Source of the DNA: Planctomycetaceae bacterium
Lineage (GTDB): Bacteria > Planctomycetota > Planctomycetia > Pirellulales > Pirellulaceae
Direction of reading: 5' to 3'
NCBI GenBank assembly: GCA_018658605.1
Contig: JABHUV010000195.1
Location: forward strand, 1-29,824
Length of the DNA: 29,824 bases
A model generated the notes under the pieces. It was given only the letters and a program-made list of their open reading frames with translations, did no database searches and had not been told where the DNA came from. Position numbers and translations under genes: made by a program. This document shows, piece after piece, positions 14,311 through 23,356 of the stretch. Every line of letters starts with the position of its first letter. Positions within the stretch are counted from its first letter, which is position 1.

Positions 14311-17300
14311 CTAGGCAGCTTTGGATATATCGGTTTGATCCGATGTAATACTACCGTCCTCAGCGACATCCTCGAATCGAACTGATACTTGTTTACTGAC
14401 GCCAGATTCCTGCATGGTTACGCCAAAGAGTGTATCCGCGGCAGTCATTGTTTTCTTGGAGTGCGTGACAATGATGAACCGCGACCAATCGAGAAACCCT
14501 TTCAGTACGTTGATAAAACGTCCGATGTTGGCTTCATCAAACGGAGCATCGACCTCGTCTAAAATGCAAAACGGACTCGGGCGGAATTGGAAAATGGCTA
14601 ACAGTAACGAGACGGCGGTCAATGCTTTTTCTCCCCCACTTAACAATGAAATGCTAATCAAGGGCTTGCCGGGGGGCGAGGTAATAATTTCCACTCCAGC
14701 CTCAAGCACATCGACACCTTCCTCAAGAATAATGTCTGCCTGGCCACCGCCAAATGTTTGCCGATATAATGCTTGGAAGTTTATGCGGATCTGTTCCAGC
14801 GTCTCAAGGAACAGTCGGCGGCTATCAGCATTGATTCGCTGGATGATGCGCTCGAGCGTCTCTTTGGCATTAGTCAGATCGGTGAATTGCGCAGACAGAA
14901 CGTTAAATCTTGATTCGAGGTCATTGAGTTCACCGAGGGCCTCCATATTCACAGCGCCTATATTATTGATCTTTGTTCGCAGTGTTGTTATTTCGTCTTC
15001 AACCAGTTCGCGTTGTTCGACTTCGGCTTCGGTTTCATGTTCGACGTGTAAATTAGCAATCTCAATACCGTAGTCGTCTCGTAAACGTTCCTGCAGCGAT
15101 TTGCGTTCTAGTCGCAATTCGCGACTATTAAGCTCGCGTTCGTGTTTTTCTCGGGTGACTTTCTCCATGGCCGTCTGAGTCGAGGCGAGTGTGATTGAAA
15201 TTTGACGCCGGTGTTGTTCACACTCAGCAACTTGTCCACGCAGTTCTTGGATAAGTGTACGGTTTGTATCTTTAGCCAAGTAAAGTTCCGCTAATGCCGA
15301 AGTACCGCTCAAAATCTGCATTCTATTTTGCGTAGCGTTTGTCGCGGCTTCACGCAGCAATTCGGTTTGCTCGTGGCAAGCTGCTGTGCGTTCTTCATGG
15401 TCGAAGGCAAATTGATCAAGCTGTGTTTGCAGGGCGGTGCATTGCTGTTCCGTTTTCCCTAGGGTGACACGCAGGTTGGTGATTTTATTGAGAATTGTTT
15501 GGTGTTCATTATCTAATCTTTGCGCAGCCTGCTGGAACTCTTGGACAGAGCCAATGGTTTGTTTGTGCGTCGTCTGTAAGTCATTGAGTGTTGTGTTTTG
15601 TTGAATCAGCGAGGATTTATTGACCTGTTGCTGGGCGCGTAACGAGCGGCGTTGTCCGTCGAGTTCGAATCCTTCATCGGCTAACTGTGTGAGTTGTGCC
15701 TTATAGGTATCGGCCGTGAGATGGTGCTTAAGGATAGCTTGACGATCGGTGTTGAGTTGAGCGACCGTTTCATCGAGCTTGGTGTTTAAGTTGGATTGAT
15801 TGTTTTCGATTCGTGTCAGCTCTGCTCGGTGATCTCTGGTTTGAGCAGTTAAGACATAGATGTCTTGCTGTAATCCCCTGAGTTCCATTCGTCGTGATAC
15901 CAATCCGGTACAATTGTCCGCCGGACCTACGCAAACGGCACCGTTGCAGTTAAGTAGTTCTGCTTCGGGTGTTATTAGTCGCAAGCGACCAAGATATCTT
16001 TTGGATAGGGAGTGTGCGGTGTCGAGATTGTTGACAATCCACGTGTTGGATAAAAGAGCGGTTAGCAGATTACTGTATGCTGAATCAATTTGCACGGCTT
16101 GGTCGAGTCGCCCGATAACGCCGGGAGAATCACTGATGTCAAGTTGCGTTTGAGCGGTAACAATTTCTTTGAAATTAATCACCCCCAATCGAGCCTTGAG
16201 CGAGATCGCACCATTGCTGATTTGCGACAAAAGATGATCGGTACTGGTAACAACTAGTTGTGCTTGATCGCCCAGTGCGATATCAATCAAACGGGCGGTG
16301 TCGTAGTCAGCCTGTACGAGATCAGCAACGAGACCAACAATTCCCAGATCTTCATGAGCACCTTCATCTGCTTCTCCAAGCAGTTGGCTCACTGCGCCGT
16401 TGACACCTTCGCGTTGTTGTTCCAACTCGGCAAGAATACTTTCGCGCTCACGTTTGGCTGTTAATCGTTCGTTTAGTTGTGTCAAATTATGCTGGCGGCG
16501 CGTCAGTAATTGTTTTTGCCGCAAGCTTTCCCGTCGCAGCGTTTCTTCTTCAGTCTCAAGATCGTGAATGTTGTGCCCGAGTGCTTCTTCGGTGGCTTGA
16601 AGACTCAGCAAGTCATTATTAATTTTCGCTGCGGTTTTTGCCTTGTCGGCGATCACTCGTTCGACATCGTCAAACTGTTCAACTAACTGAGTAGCTTCAG
16701 TTTCTAACGCTTGGCAATGGGATTGCACGTGGGCAATTTGTTGCGCAATGTCACTTTGATGCTGTCTGGAACGCTCCGTTTCACGGCGTGCGTCACTCAG
16801 TTGTTGTTTGATATCCGTGATATCATTATCAAGTTTACCGAGTGATCGCAAAGTGGCCTTGTGTTGTGCTTCACTCGCTTGCAGAGTCTGCAGAGTATCA
16901 GCCATTCTGCCCTCAACACCGTCCGCACCGTGAGCCGCCGTTGCTAACTGAATTCGCAAACGGACAATGCGAGCCATGGTTTCATCGAGTCGTTGCAGTT
17001 GTTGTTCGTTTGTAGTTACGTGTTGCGCGATTTGCTCGCGGTTGTAGCTTGCCAATTCCTCGTGACGTTGAGCCTGTTGCGTGAGGGACTCATTTTGCGA
17101 CTCAAGCGATTCCAGGGATTGATTCCCCTGATCTTGCTGGTCCTGATACTCGGACAGTTCGCCGTCAAACCGTTCAATATCTTCGTCGAACGATTGGAGT
17201 TGTTTCGAGAGTTGTCGCCACTGGACCATGCCTATCTGTGTCCGCAATTGTTGCAAACGATCGGTGAATTCTTTGTAACGCCGGGCCTTCGTTGCTTGAT

Positions 17301-17922
17301 TGCGCACTGCCTTTAAACGGCCTTCGACTTCCTCCACGATGTCGGATAGTCTTGTTAGATTTTGGTCGACTCTACCAAGACGCCGCAGCGCTTCTACCTT
17401 CTTAGCCTTGAAGCGACTGATGCCCGCCGCCTCTTCAAATATATGTCGGCGATCTTTGGCCGACGCTTCGAGCATTCGCGCTACTTTGCCCTGTTCTATA
17501 ATGCTGTAGGCATCCGCGCCGATGCCGGTTCCACGAATCAGGGTTTTTATATCTTTAAGACGGCAGGGCTCGTCGTTAATTAAATACTCACCTTCACCAC
17601 TACGGTATACTCGTCGAGTGACCCGAACTTCTTGAGAGTCGAGTGGCAGCATATCATTCGAGTTGTCGAAAATGATCGTCGCTTCGGCAACATTGACGTC
17701 ACGTCGGGTGCTCGCCGCTGGGCACTTAAAAATGACATCTGTCATTTCCTTCCCGCGCAGGCTTTTGGCGCTAGTTGTTCCGAGCACCCATTTTACGGCA
17801 TCAACGATATTCGACTTCCCAGATCCATTGGGCCCTACCACCACAGTGATTCCCTCAGGGAATTCAAACCGCGTCTTCTCGGCGAAGCTTTTAAAGCCGG
17901 TAAGTTCCAGTGCTTTGAGCAT
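14311..17922 (-). CDS. smc: Chromosome segregation protein SMC
   Basis: This 1203-residue protein has the full SMC layout. The N-terminal head has Walker A GPNGSGKSN at 30-38. Long coiled coils flank a hinge at about 505-690 (GIVGLVADLVQADYDTARLI). The C-terminal head has the ABC signature LSGGEKALTAVSLL at about 1094 and Walker B with DEVDAP at about 1123. It is the ATPase of bacterial condensin and works with ScpA and ScpB, which are not in the window. Length is typical. The ATG at 17922 begins the conserved MLKALELTGFKSFA start. The FlgI-HEAT lipoprotein gene ends 66 bp upstream on the same strand. Confidence 0.97.
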   Translation of the reverse strand: MLKALELTGFKSFAEKTRFEFPEGITVVVGPNGSGKSNIVDAVKWVLGTTSAKSLRGKEMTDVIFKCPAASTRRDVNVAEATIIFDNSNDMLPLDSQEVRVTRRVYRSGEGEYLINDEPCRLKDIKTLIRGTGIGADAYSIIEQGKVARMLEASAKDRRHIFEEAAGISRFKAKKVEALRRLGRVDQNLTRLSDIVEEVEGRLKAVRNQATKARRYKEFTDRLQQLRTQIGMVQWRQLSKQLQSFDEDIERFDGELSEYQDQQDQGNQSLESLESQNESLTQQAQRHEELASYNREQIAQHVTTNEQQLQRLDETMARIVRLRIQLATAAHGADGVEGRMADTLQTLQASEAQHKATLRSLGKLDNDITDIKQQLSDARRETERSRQHQSDIAQQIAHVQSHCQALETEATQLVEQFDDVERVIADKAKTAAKINNDLLSLQATEEALGHNIHDLETEEETLRRESLRQKQLLTRRQHNLTQLNERLTAKRERESILAELEQQREGVNGAVSQLLGEADEGAHEDLGIVGLVADLVQADYDTARLIDIALGDQAQLVVTSTDHLLSQISNGAISLKARLGVINFKEIVTAQTQLDISDSPGVIGRLDQAVQIDSAYSNLLTALLSNTWIVNNLDTAHSLSKRYLGRLRLITPEAELLNCNGAVCVGPADNCTGLVSRRMELRGLQQDIYVLTAQTRDHRAELTRIENNQSNLNTKLDETVAQLNTDRQAILKHHLTADTYKAQLTQLADEGFELDGQRRSLRAQQQVNKSSLIQQNTTLNDLQTTHKQTIGSVQEFQQAAQRLDNEHQTILNKITNLRVTLGKTEQQCTALQTQLDQFAFDHEERTAACHEQTELLREAATNATQNRMQILSGTSALAELYLAKDTNRTLIQELRGQVAECEQHRRQISITLASTQTAMEKVTREKHERELNSRELRLERKSLQERLRDDYGIEIANLHVEHETEAEVEQRELVEDEITTLRTKINNIGAVNMEALGELNDLESRFNVLSAQFTDLTNAKETLERIIQRINADSRRLFLETLEQIRINFQALYRQTFGGGQADIILEEGVDVLEAGVEIITSPPGKPLISISLLSGGEKALTAVSLLLAIFQFRPSPFCILDEVDAPFDEANIGRFINVLKGFLDWSRFIIVTHSKKTMTAADTLFGVTMQESGVSKQVSVRFEDVAEDGSITSDQTDISKAA

Positions 17923-17988
17923 GGGGCGAGTTGCTTTTCGGGTCAGAAGCCAAGAAAGGGTAAAGGGAAATCGGGATTATATTTAAAA

Positions 17989-19839
17989 CTAGAAAGTGGG
18001 TAGCCACGACTTGGATTTTTCCCATAAATTCAAGTCGGGTTGAGAGCGAACGTTTGAGTCATTGTCAGTTTGTACGCGTTGGGAATTTCGTTCTTGAGTG
18101 GTCGAGTCGGATTCTCCGAGTCGATTAAAAAACATTTCCGGTAATGGGTTGGATACCGTAATGTCGGATGAATTGGCAGCGTCGCGGTTGTATGACCAAA
18201 CGGGTCTAGGACGAACACCAATTAGGATGCGGGCATTAATAGCGTTTTGGTCGCGAGCGGCTTGTAAGCAATCGACGATTTCAGAATAGCCCCCACCGAC
18301 TTTCGCAATTCCACGTACGACGTCTTCTAAACGAGTAGTGGTTGTCGCGAAGCGGTCCGGTTCCCCAGCTGTAAAGCAACTGATTTGTAATTTCCCCGGG
18401 CCTTCGTTTTTGATCAAGATATGCTTACCCGCATAAATGAGTCGCTTTGGTGTTAAAGTAATTCCGTTACCGAAGACTACAATTTCGGCTCGATTCGCCA
18501 TGGAGACGTGAATCATCGTCGAAGCGGTGGAGGCTACGTGATGATAGGTAAATCCCGGATAGTGCATTCCTGAAACCAAGGGGGAACCTGGATTGCGTTT
18601 CCACAATGCCGTGAATGCGCCGTAGCGTGTTTCCGCACTGTCAGACTCCATTAATTCAGTAATACCATCGAGGGCGCTGACGTGATCCATGCCGGCAAGG
18701 GCGGTTAATGCATGCCAGCGGAAGGCCATGTGCGTCTCTGCGAGAGCAGTGAGGACAGGTGCTGCCGAGGATTCACCGAGATAGGCTAATGCTTCGGCGG
18801 AATAGAACTGTACTTCTGGATCACTGGACTGGATACCCAATTGCAGCAGCGAAGTCGCATCCTTCCCAATAGCTTCTAGTTGCAGAGCAGCCTCGGCAGA
18901 GGAAGTTGGTTCTAGGAGTTTGGGCAACAGCAGTTCCATGCGTTCTCGTTGATCGGTTACATTTTCACCAACAACAATGCGATTGATAACGTTCATATAT
19001 CGCGAGACGTTATTGCGATAACTTGCATGGACCGATAGTTCGATATAATTGTCGCGTTGAGCACTTGCAACGCCGAATTTGTCGCGTTGATGGTACTGCA
19101 GAAATCGTTTGTTAATCGAAGAACTGATCCGCGTGCTTGTGCGGACACTGGCGTGTTTTGATTTGACGACGAGCCCAAGTGGACGGTCCATTTGCGAAAT
19201 GCCGCCCCCTAGTATCAAGCCGGTGTGTTCGTTATTTGGGTCGTCGTTGCCGCGAAATATGGAACGAACCAAAATAGGGCCGTCGGCAAGTGCAGCGACA
19301 TGGCCGGTGTGAACGGCTTGATTTAAAACAGCGATTTCCCGCATTCTTGAGCGCAACAACCATCCGTCACGCAGGCTCGTCGTGTTGGAATGTGCAGGTA
19401 ACCGGACTTCAATATCAAAATGATCGCCCTTGCGCACTCCAGGTGGTAAATAACCACGAGCAAGAACCAGAGAAGTGTTGGAAGAATCCAAAAGCTCGCT
19501 AGGATTTTCGACCTCGTGGGTTAGCATTTCATCGATTAATAGTGATCGATGAATGCCAGTTGGTGGGGCACTGCCACTGTTATTGAGTGAGTTGGCGAGG
19601 CCGATACTTTCAACCTTGAGGTAGTTCATCCCAATAGCGACGGAAAGATCGGCGACGGTTAACACTGTTTTTTCCGGTTTTTCACCGATCAGATTCTGTA
19701 GTTGAGTCTTGCCGGGTATCTTATCGGTTAGGCTACACCCAGAGAATAACGCGATAGGAGTAGAAGACGCAATCAAGATGACGAGAATAGCAAGTCGTTT
19801 ACTTATTGTACATCGAGAAGAAACGTAATGAACAATCAT
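17989..19839 (-). CDS. FlgI-like P-ring domain lipoprotein with HEAT-like repeats
   Basis: This protein has 616 residues. The N-terminus is basic, then hydrophobic, ending in the lipobox LFSGC, so Cys35 should be lipidated. Residues about 68-290 resemble the flagellar P-ring protein FlgI: a GIGLANSLNNSG-like start (here SIGLANSLNNSG), a RSLLIDEML helix, then LARGYLPPGVRKGDHFDIEVRL and TTSLRDGWLL, matching the FlgI pattern of a TADLPPF-type segment and a SLRGG-type turn. Residues about 315-415 form two or three HEAT-like helical repeats (AALQLEAIG, SAEALAYLG, WHALTALAG, YGAFTALWK). The C-terminal third has no domain I recognise. No flagellar gene is nearby, so a true P-ring role is doubtful. 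An envelope scaffold is possible. Confidence 0.8.
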   Translation of the reverse strand: MIVHYVSSRCTISKRLAILVILIASSTPIALFSGCSLTDKIPGKTQLQNLIGEKPEKTVLTVADLSVAIGMNYLKVESIGLANSLNNSGSAPPTGIHRSLLIDEMLTHEVENPSELLDSSNTSLVLARGYLPPGVRKGDHFDIEVRLPAHSNTTSLRDGWLLRSRMREIAVLNQAVHTGHVAALADGPILVRSIFRGNDDPNNEHTGLILGGGISQMDRPLGLVVKSKHASVRTSTRISSSINKRFLQYHQRDKFGVASAQRDNYIELSVHASYRNNVSRYMNVINRIVVGENVTDQRERMELLLPKLLEPTSSAEAALQLEAIGKDATSLLQLGIQSSDPEVQFYSAEALAYLGESSAAPVLTALAETHMAFRWHALTALAGMDHVSALDGITELMESDSAETRYGAFTALWKRNPGSPLVSGMHYPGFTYHHVASTASTMIHVSMANRAEIVVFGNGITLTPKRLIYAGKHILIKNEGPGKLQISCFTAGEPDRFATTTTRLEDVVRGIAKVGGGYSEIVDCLQAARDQNAINARILIGVRPRPVWSYNRDAANSSDITVSNPLPEMFFNRLGESDSTTQERNSQRVQTDNDSNVRSQPDLNLWEKSKSWLPTF

Positions 19840-19943
19840 GCGTATGATAACTCCGGTAGGCGTACAAATATAAAAATACCATCGCCGCGCAGTGTTGTAC
19901 TGCTAAGGCGCCACGGTCACTGTTAAGCGTTTAATTTAAGCCC

Positions 19944-19982
19944 AAAAAATAATGGTTTTAGCCGTTTTAGGTCAATACCATT
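19944..19982 (-). terminator. Possible intrinsic terminator after yidD
   Basis: Read on the minus strand, AATGGT (19982-19977) pairs with ACCATT (19956-19951) across a 20-base loop, followed by ATTTTTT. The stem is short. It lies between the yidD stop and the FlgI-like gene and would separate the dnaJ-like/rnpA/yidD transcript from the lipoprotein gene. Confidence 0.4.
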
Positions 19983-20063
19983 GTCCTAGCACCCGGTGTT
20001 TCTCTAGAGAGCGTCCTGCTTCCGGATTTGGAACTTGTAGACTTGGAAACGCAGTGGTAAACC

Positions 20064-20312
20064 CTAAGGTGGGTCGTGTCCGCCTTCGCACCAAGGATGA
20101 CAGCGACAGATACGCCAGGCACCCTTGAAACTGCCTCGTATAGGACCGTACTTTTCAACGGCAAGAATGAAATAACTGCTGCATGATGGATGAAAACGGC
20201 AGTTTTTCCCAATAAGGGGACTCAGTATAATTTGATAGAGTCGTACACAGCCGATGAGGATCTTGCCTAGGCCGCGTAAGCACCATTTAGCAAACTGTTG
20301 CAATGCGTTCAT
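20064..20312 (-). CDS. yidD: Membrane protein insertion efficiency factor YidD
   Basis: This 82-residue protein has the family pattern: an amphipathic basic N-terminus ([21 protein letters not shown]), then [10 protein letters not shown] with its conserved cysteines, and a C-terminal [13 protein letters not shown] stretch. YidD is thought to assist YidC-dependent insertion at the membrane. Its start overlaps the rnpA stop by four bases, so the two are translationally coupled, as in most bacteria. The longer overlapping frame to 19967 is a shadow. Confidence 0.96.
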   Translation of the reverse strand: MNALQQFAKWCLRGLGKILIGCVRLYQIILSPLIGKNCRFHPSCSSYFILAVEKYGPIRGSFKGAWRICRCHPWCEGGHDPP

Positions 20313-20716
20313 GAATTGGTGTTGTGGCTAGACAATTGTTGAATTGCTTGGAGAATCAATTGATTGAGTGAGGCATCAATTGCTTGAAAATCGCAAATAG
20401 CACCTCTCCGTGAGCGAACGACAATATCAAACCCGCGTTGATAGTGTTGTTGACTGCAGCGGAACGCTTCGCGAATACGACGTTTCCAGCGGTTTCGAAC
20501 TACTGCATTGCCAACTTGCTTGGAGAAAGACAACCCGAGTCGATGGTGACCTAAGTCGTTGGTGCAGACGTTTAAAACTAGAGTGCGATCATGACAATGA
20601 ACGCCATGGTCGTATACGCGTTTAAATTCCGCTTGGCACAATAGTCGCTTGGATTTGGGAAACGTTAGACTTCTATCAATATTATCGCCGTTTCCCCTCC
20701 GTTCAATGTTTTCCAT
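20309..20716 (-). CDS. rnpA: Ribonuclease P protein component
   Basis: This 135-residue basic protein is the protein subunit of RNase P, which with its RNA matures the 5' ends of tRNAs. The RNR signature lies in [17 protein letters not shown] (R74-N75-R76). The FKRVYDHG segment and the [10 protein letters not shown] strand also fit. About 15 residues precede the usual start of the fold. rpmH normally lies upstream of rnpA, but here the dnaJ-like gene does, five bases away. Confidence 0.95.
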   Translation of the reverse strand: MENIERRGNGDNIDRSLTFPKSKRLLCQAEFKRVYDHGVHCHDRTLVLNVCTNDLGHHRLGLSFSKQVGNAVVRNRWKRRIREAFRCSQQHYQRGFDIVVRSRRGAICDFQAIDASLNQLILQAIQQLSSHNTNS

Positions 20717-20721
20717 GGCGA

Positions 20722-21612
20722 CTACCAGTTGATTTGATTGCGTGGATTTGGCTGCTGTAGTGCGTGGACTTGCTCAATAAGTTCAGCGGGCGTTTCATCA
20801 GGAAGGTGGATTTGTGTAATGACAAACAAATTCCCTTTCCCCGTTTTGTGAGTCACTCCATGTTGTTTTACTCGAAACCGTTTTCCGCTAGGTGTTCCGG
20901 CTGGAATTTTAAGCGTGATCGTACTATATGGCGTCGGAATATCGAGTTCGGTTCCTTGCAGTGCTTCGGCCAGTGTCAACGGCATTGTCAATTCGAGATC
21001 ATTGCCATTACGGCGATAGTCTGGGTGTGGTGCAATTTTGATTGCCAGCAAAATGTCGCCATTGGGTCCGCCATTGCTGCCTGGATATCCTTTTCCTTTG
21101 AGGCGTATCTTCTGTTCGTTCTCGATTCCAGCAGGAATTGTTACTTGCACGGCAGTTGTATTCCCGTTGGCTGCAACGGTATTCACAGATGCTTTACCTC
21201 CGGTCACAGCGGTAGCAAAGGGGATTTCCAACTTATCCTCAAGGCTTTGGCCTTTAGTTGGACGAGGGCGCTGAGGACGTCCGCCTGAATTGAAGAACTG
21301 TTCAAAACCACCTCCACCACCACCGCCAAACAGTGACTCGAGATCAGCTCCGGCAAAAGGATTTCCGCCGCCGGCGGGGCCCTGTGCCATATTTTCAAAT
21401 CTTTCGCCAAACTGATCATATTGTGATCGTTTGGCATCATCGGAGAGGACATCATAGGCGTGTTGTACCTCTTGGAACTTCGACTTAGCGCTAGCATCAT
21501 CCGGATTCATATCGGGATGGTACTTTCGAGCAAGTTCCCGATATGCTTTTTGAATTTCTTTTTTTTCGGCGTGTCGAGATAGCCCTAGCGTTTTGTAGTA
21601 ATCGTTGCTCAT
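20722..21612 (-). CDS. DnaJ-family co-chaperone without zinc finger (CbpA/DjlA-like class II J protein)
   Basis: This 296-residue protein starts with a J domain ([20 protein letters not shown], with HPD at 32-34) that stimulates the DnaK ATPase. A glycine-rich segment with a run of seven Gly follows at about 80-110. The DnaJ C-terminal substrate-binding domains run to the end ([19 protein letters not shown], and [19 protein letters not shown]). The four CxxCxGxG zinc motifs of true DnaJ are absent, so it is CbpA-like. The gene leads the cluster with rnpA (five-base gap) and yidD. No CIRCE element is seen in the 150-bp divergent region upstream. Confidence 0.94.
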   Translation of the reverse strand: MSNDYYKTLGLSRHAEKKEIQKAYRELARKYHPDMNPDDASAKSKFQEVQHAYDVLSDDAKRSQYDQFGERFENMAQGPAGGGNPFAGADLESLFGGGGGGGFEQFFNSGGRPQRPRPTKGQSLEDKLEIPFATAVTGGKASVNTVAANGNTTAVQVTIPAGIENEQKIRLKGKGYPGSNGGPNGDILLAIKIAPHPDYRRNGNDLELTMPLTLAEALQGTELDIPTPYSTITLKIPAGTPSGKRFRVKQHGVTHKTGKGNLFVITQIHLPDETPAELIEQVHALQQPNPRNQINW

Positions 21613-21762
21613 GAATTGTCGTGGTATTGCGGTTGGACGCGGCTGATAAATATTCGGTTATTCTTGGATTCGCTATTGGGATTGTAGAGGTGCGCCTAGT
21701 AAACTGACAAGCCGTAACTGTTTTCGTGTTTGGCAAATGAGAGTTTACTGGTGAGGATAGAG

Positions 21763-23286
21763 ATGAGTCGAGTTTGTACTCTATATGTTGTGGCTCTGGT
21801 CGGGTATCTTGGCGTACCAGCTTATGGACAGGGCGGAGTGATTGATTTTCAGATTGTTGATTCGGAAAGCAAGGAGCAGATTCCGGCGCGCATCCACCTG
21901 TGGAATAGCAAGGGTGTGCCAGTGCGAGCAGTCGGGATGCCCTTTTTCTATGACCATTTCGTCTGCGCTGGTAAAGTGCGTCTGCGGCTTAAAGCGGATC
22001 GGTATCAATTTGAAATTGAGCGAGGGCCCGAATATCGAATTCACCGTGGCTTTTTTACGATGCTGCCTGGCGCAAGGGAGCAGAAGATCATTCCGTTGAA
22101 GCGGTTTGTCGATATGAAAAAAGAAGGTTGGTGGTCGGGTGACCTGCATATTCATCGCAAGCTTGAGGATATCGAACTTCTGATGCAAGCCGAAGATTTG
22201 CATGTCGGTCCGGTTATCACTTGGTGGAACAAAAACAGCCTTTGGACGGACAAGCCATTGCCGGAGGAATTGTTACATCAATTTGATGGTGATCGGTTCT
22301 ATCACGTACTCAGTGGTGAGGATGAACGAGACGGGGGTGCTTTGGTTTATCACCACTTGCGCAGTCCCCATAACATTATCAGTGGTGAGAGGGAAAAACC
22401 GTCATCGATGAAATTCTTGCTGGAAATTCATCAACACGCCGGCGTGCATGTGGATATCGAGAAACCGTTTTGGTGGGATGTTCCTGTGTGGATCGCTAGC
22501 GGGATGGTGGATTCCATTGGTATTAACAACAGCCACATGCAACGCGACAAAATGAATAATACGGAAGCGTGGGGTAAACCTCGCGACAAACAGTTGTTCA
22601 ATGGCAAGGTGGCAAATGGTAAATGGTCACAACATATTTACTATCAGATACTTAATACGGGACACCGAATTCCACCTTCTGCTGGTAGTGCCTCTGGCGT
22701 GCGGCATAGCCCAGTGGGATATAACCGCGTCTACGTATATTGCGGAGAGCAGTTTAGTTGGGACACGTGGTGGGAGAATCTGAGGGCTGGAAAAGTGGTC
22801 GTGACCAATGGTCCGATGTTGCGCCCGCGAGTCAATGGCGAGTTGCCTGGTCATGTCTTTAAGGCTGAGGCTGGTGAAACGGTTACTTTGTCGCCAACGC
22901 TGAGCTTGTCGTTTCAGGAGAAGGTCGAGTATTTGGAGATAATAAGGGACGGAATCGTGGTAGAAAACGTGCGTTTGGACGCCTATGCGAAAATGGGCGG
23001 GCGGCTGCCGGATATAGAATTCACCGAGAGTGGCTGGATAATGATTCGCGCCGTCACCAATTATCCAAAATCCTTTCGTTTAGCTAGTACGGGCCCGTAT
23101 TACGTTGAGATAGGTGGGAAACGCCGCATCAGCGAGACATCGAGCCAATTCTTTATTGATTGGCTTAAGGAGCGACAGGGTAGGATCAAACTGGGTCTAG
23201 GAGCCGAGCGAGATGAGGTGATGCAGTACTACGTGGGTGCGCAGAAGTATTGGGAATCTGTGCTGCAAGCCGCAAATGCCGACTAG
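21763..23286 (+). CDS. Exported CehA/McbA-like PHP-type metallohydrolase
   Basis: This protein has 507 residues. A signal peptide at 1-23 ends near VPAYGQG, so it is exported. An N-terminal beta domain (about 25-120) precedes the metal motif GWWSGDLHIHR with H129 and H131, the start of a PHP-type fold. Further histidines in INNSHMQR and in SGVRHSPVGYNRVYVYCGE probably complete the site. CehA/McbA proteins include carbaryl hydrolases, but most relatives have unknown substrates; a phosphoester or carbohydrate-linked substrate is equally possible. I chose ATG 21763 because AGGAT is just upstream and the signal peptide starts there; the frame is open to a TTG at 21730. A Gfo/Idh oxidoreductase follows 70 bp later. 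Confidence 0.84.
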   Translation: MSRVCTLYVVALVGYLGVPAYGQGGVIDFQIVDSESKEQIPARIHLWNSKGVPVRAVGMPFFYDHFVCAGKVRLRLKADRYQFEIERGPEYRIHRGFFTMLPGAREQKIIPLKRFVDMKKEGWWSGDLHIHRKLEDIELLMQAEDLHVGPVITWWNKNSLWTDKPLPEELLHQFDGDRFYHVLSGEDERDGGALVYHHLRSPHNIISGEREKPSSMKFLLEIHQHAGVHVDIEKPFWWDVPVWIASGMVDSIGINNSHMQRDKMNNTEAWGKPRDKQLFNGKVANGKWSQHIYYQILNTGHRIPPSAGSASGVRHSPVGYNRVYVYCGEQFSWDTWWENLRAGKVVVTNGPMLRPRVNGELPGHVFKAEAGETVTLSPTLSLSFQEKVEYLEIIRDGIVVENVRLDAYAKMGGRLPDIEFTESGWIMIRAVTNYPKSFRLASTGPYYVEIGGKRRISETSSQFFIDWLKERQGRIKLGLGAERDEVMQYYVGAQKYWESVLQAANAD

Positions 23287-23356
23287 GGTTGTTGATTTGT
23301 GTTATTATAGAAGCATCGAAAATACAGTTGTTTGTTAATAAGAAAAGGGGCTTGTG

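Noticed and set aside
14414..15073. 219-residue plus-strand frame
   Set aside because: It is antisense to the conserved C-terminal head of SMC.
19967..20212. 81-residue minus-strand frame overlapping yidD
   Set aside because: It is out of frame with the clear YidD protein and has no family features.
19840..20720. Replication origin near rnpA/yidD
   Set aside because: I see no DnaA-box cluster, and dnaA, dnaN and rpmH are absent.
20764..21288. 174-residue plus-strand frame
   Set aside because: It is antisense to the dnaJ-like gene and Cys/Phe/Trp-rich, as expected for a shadow frame.
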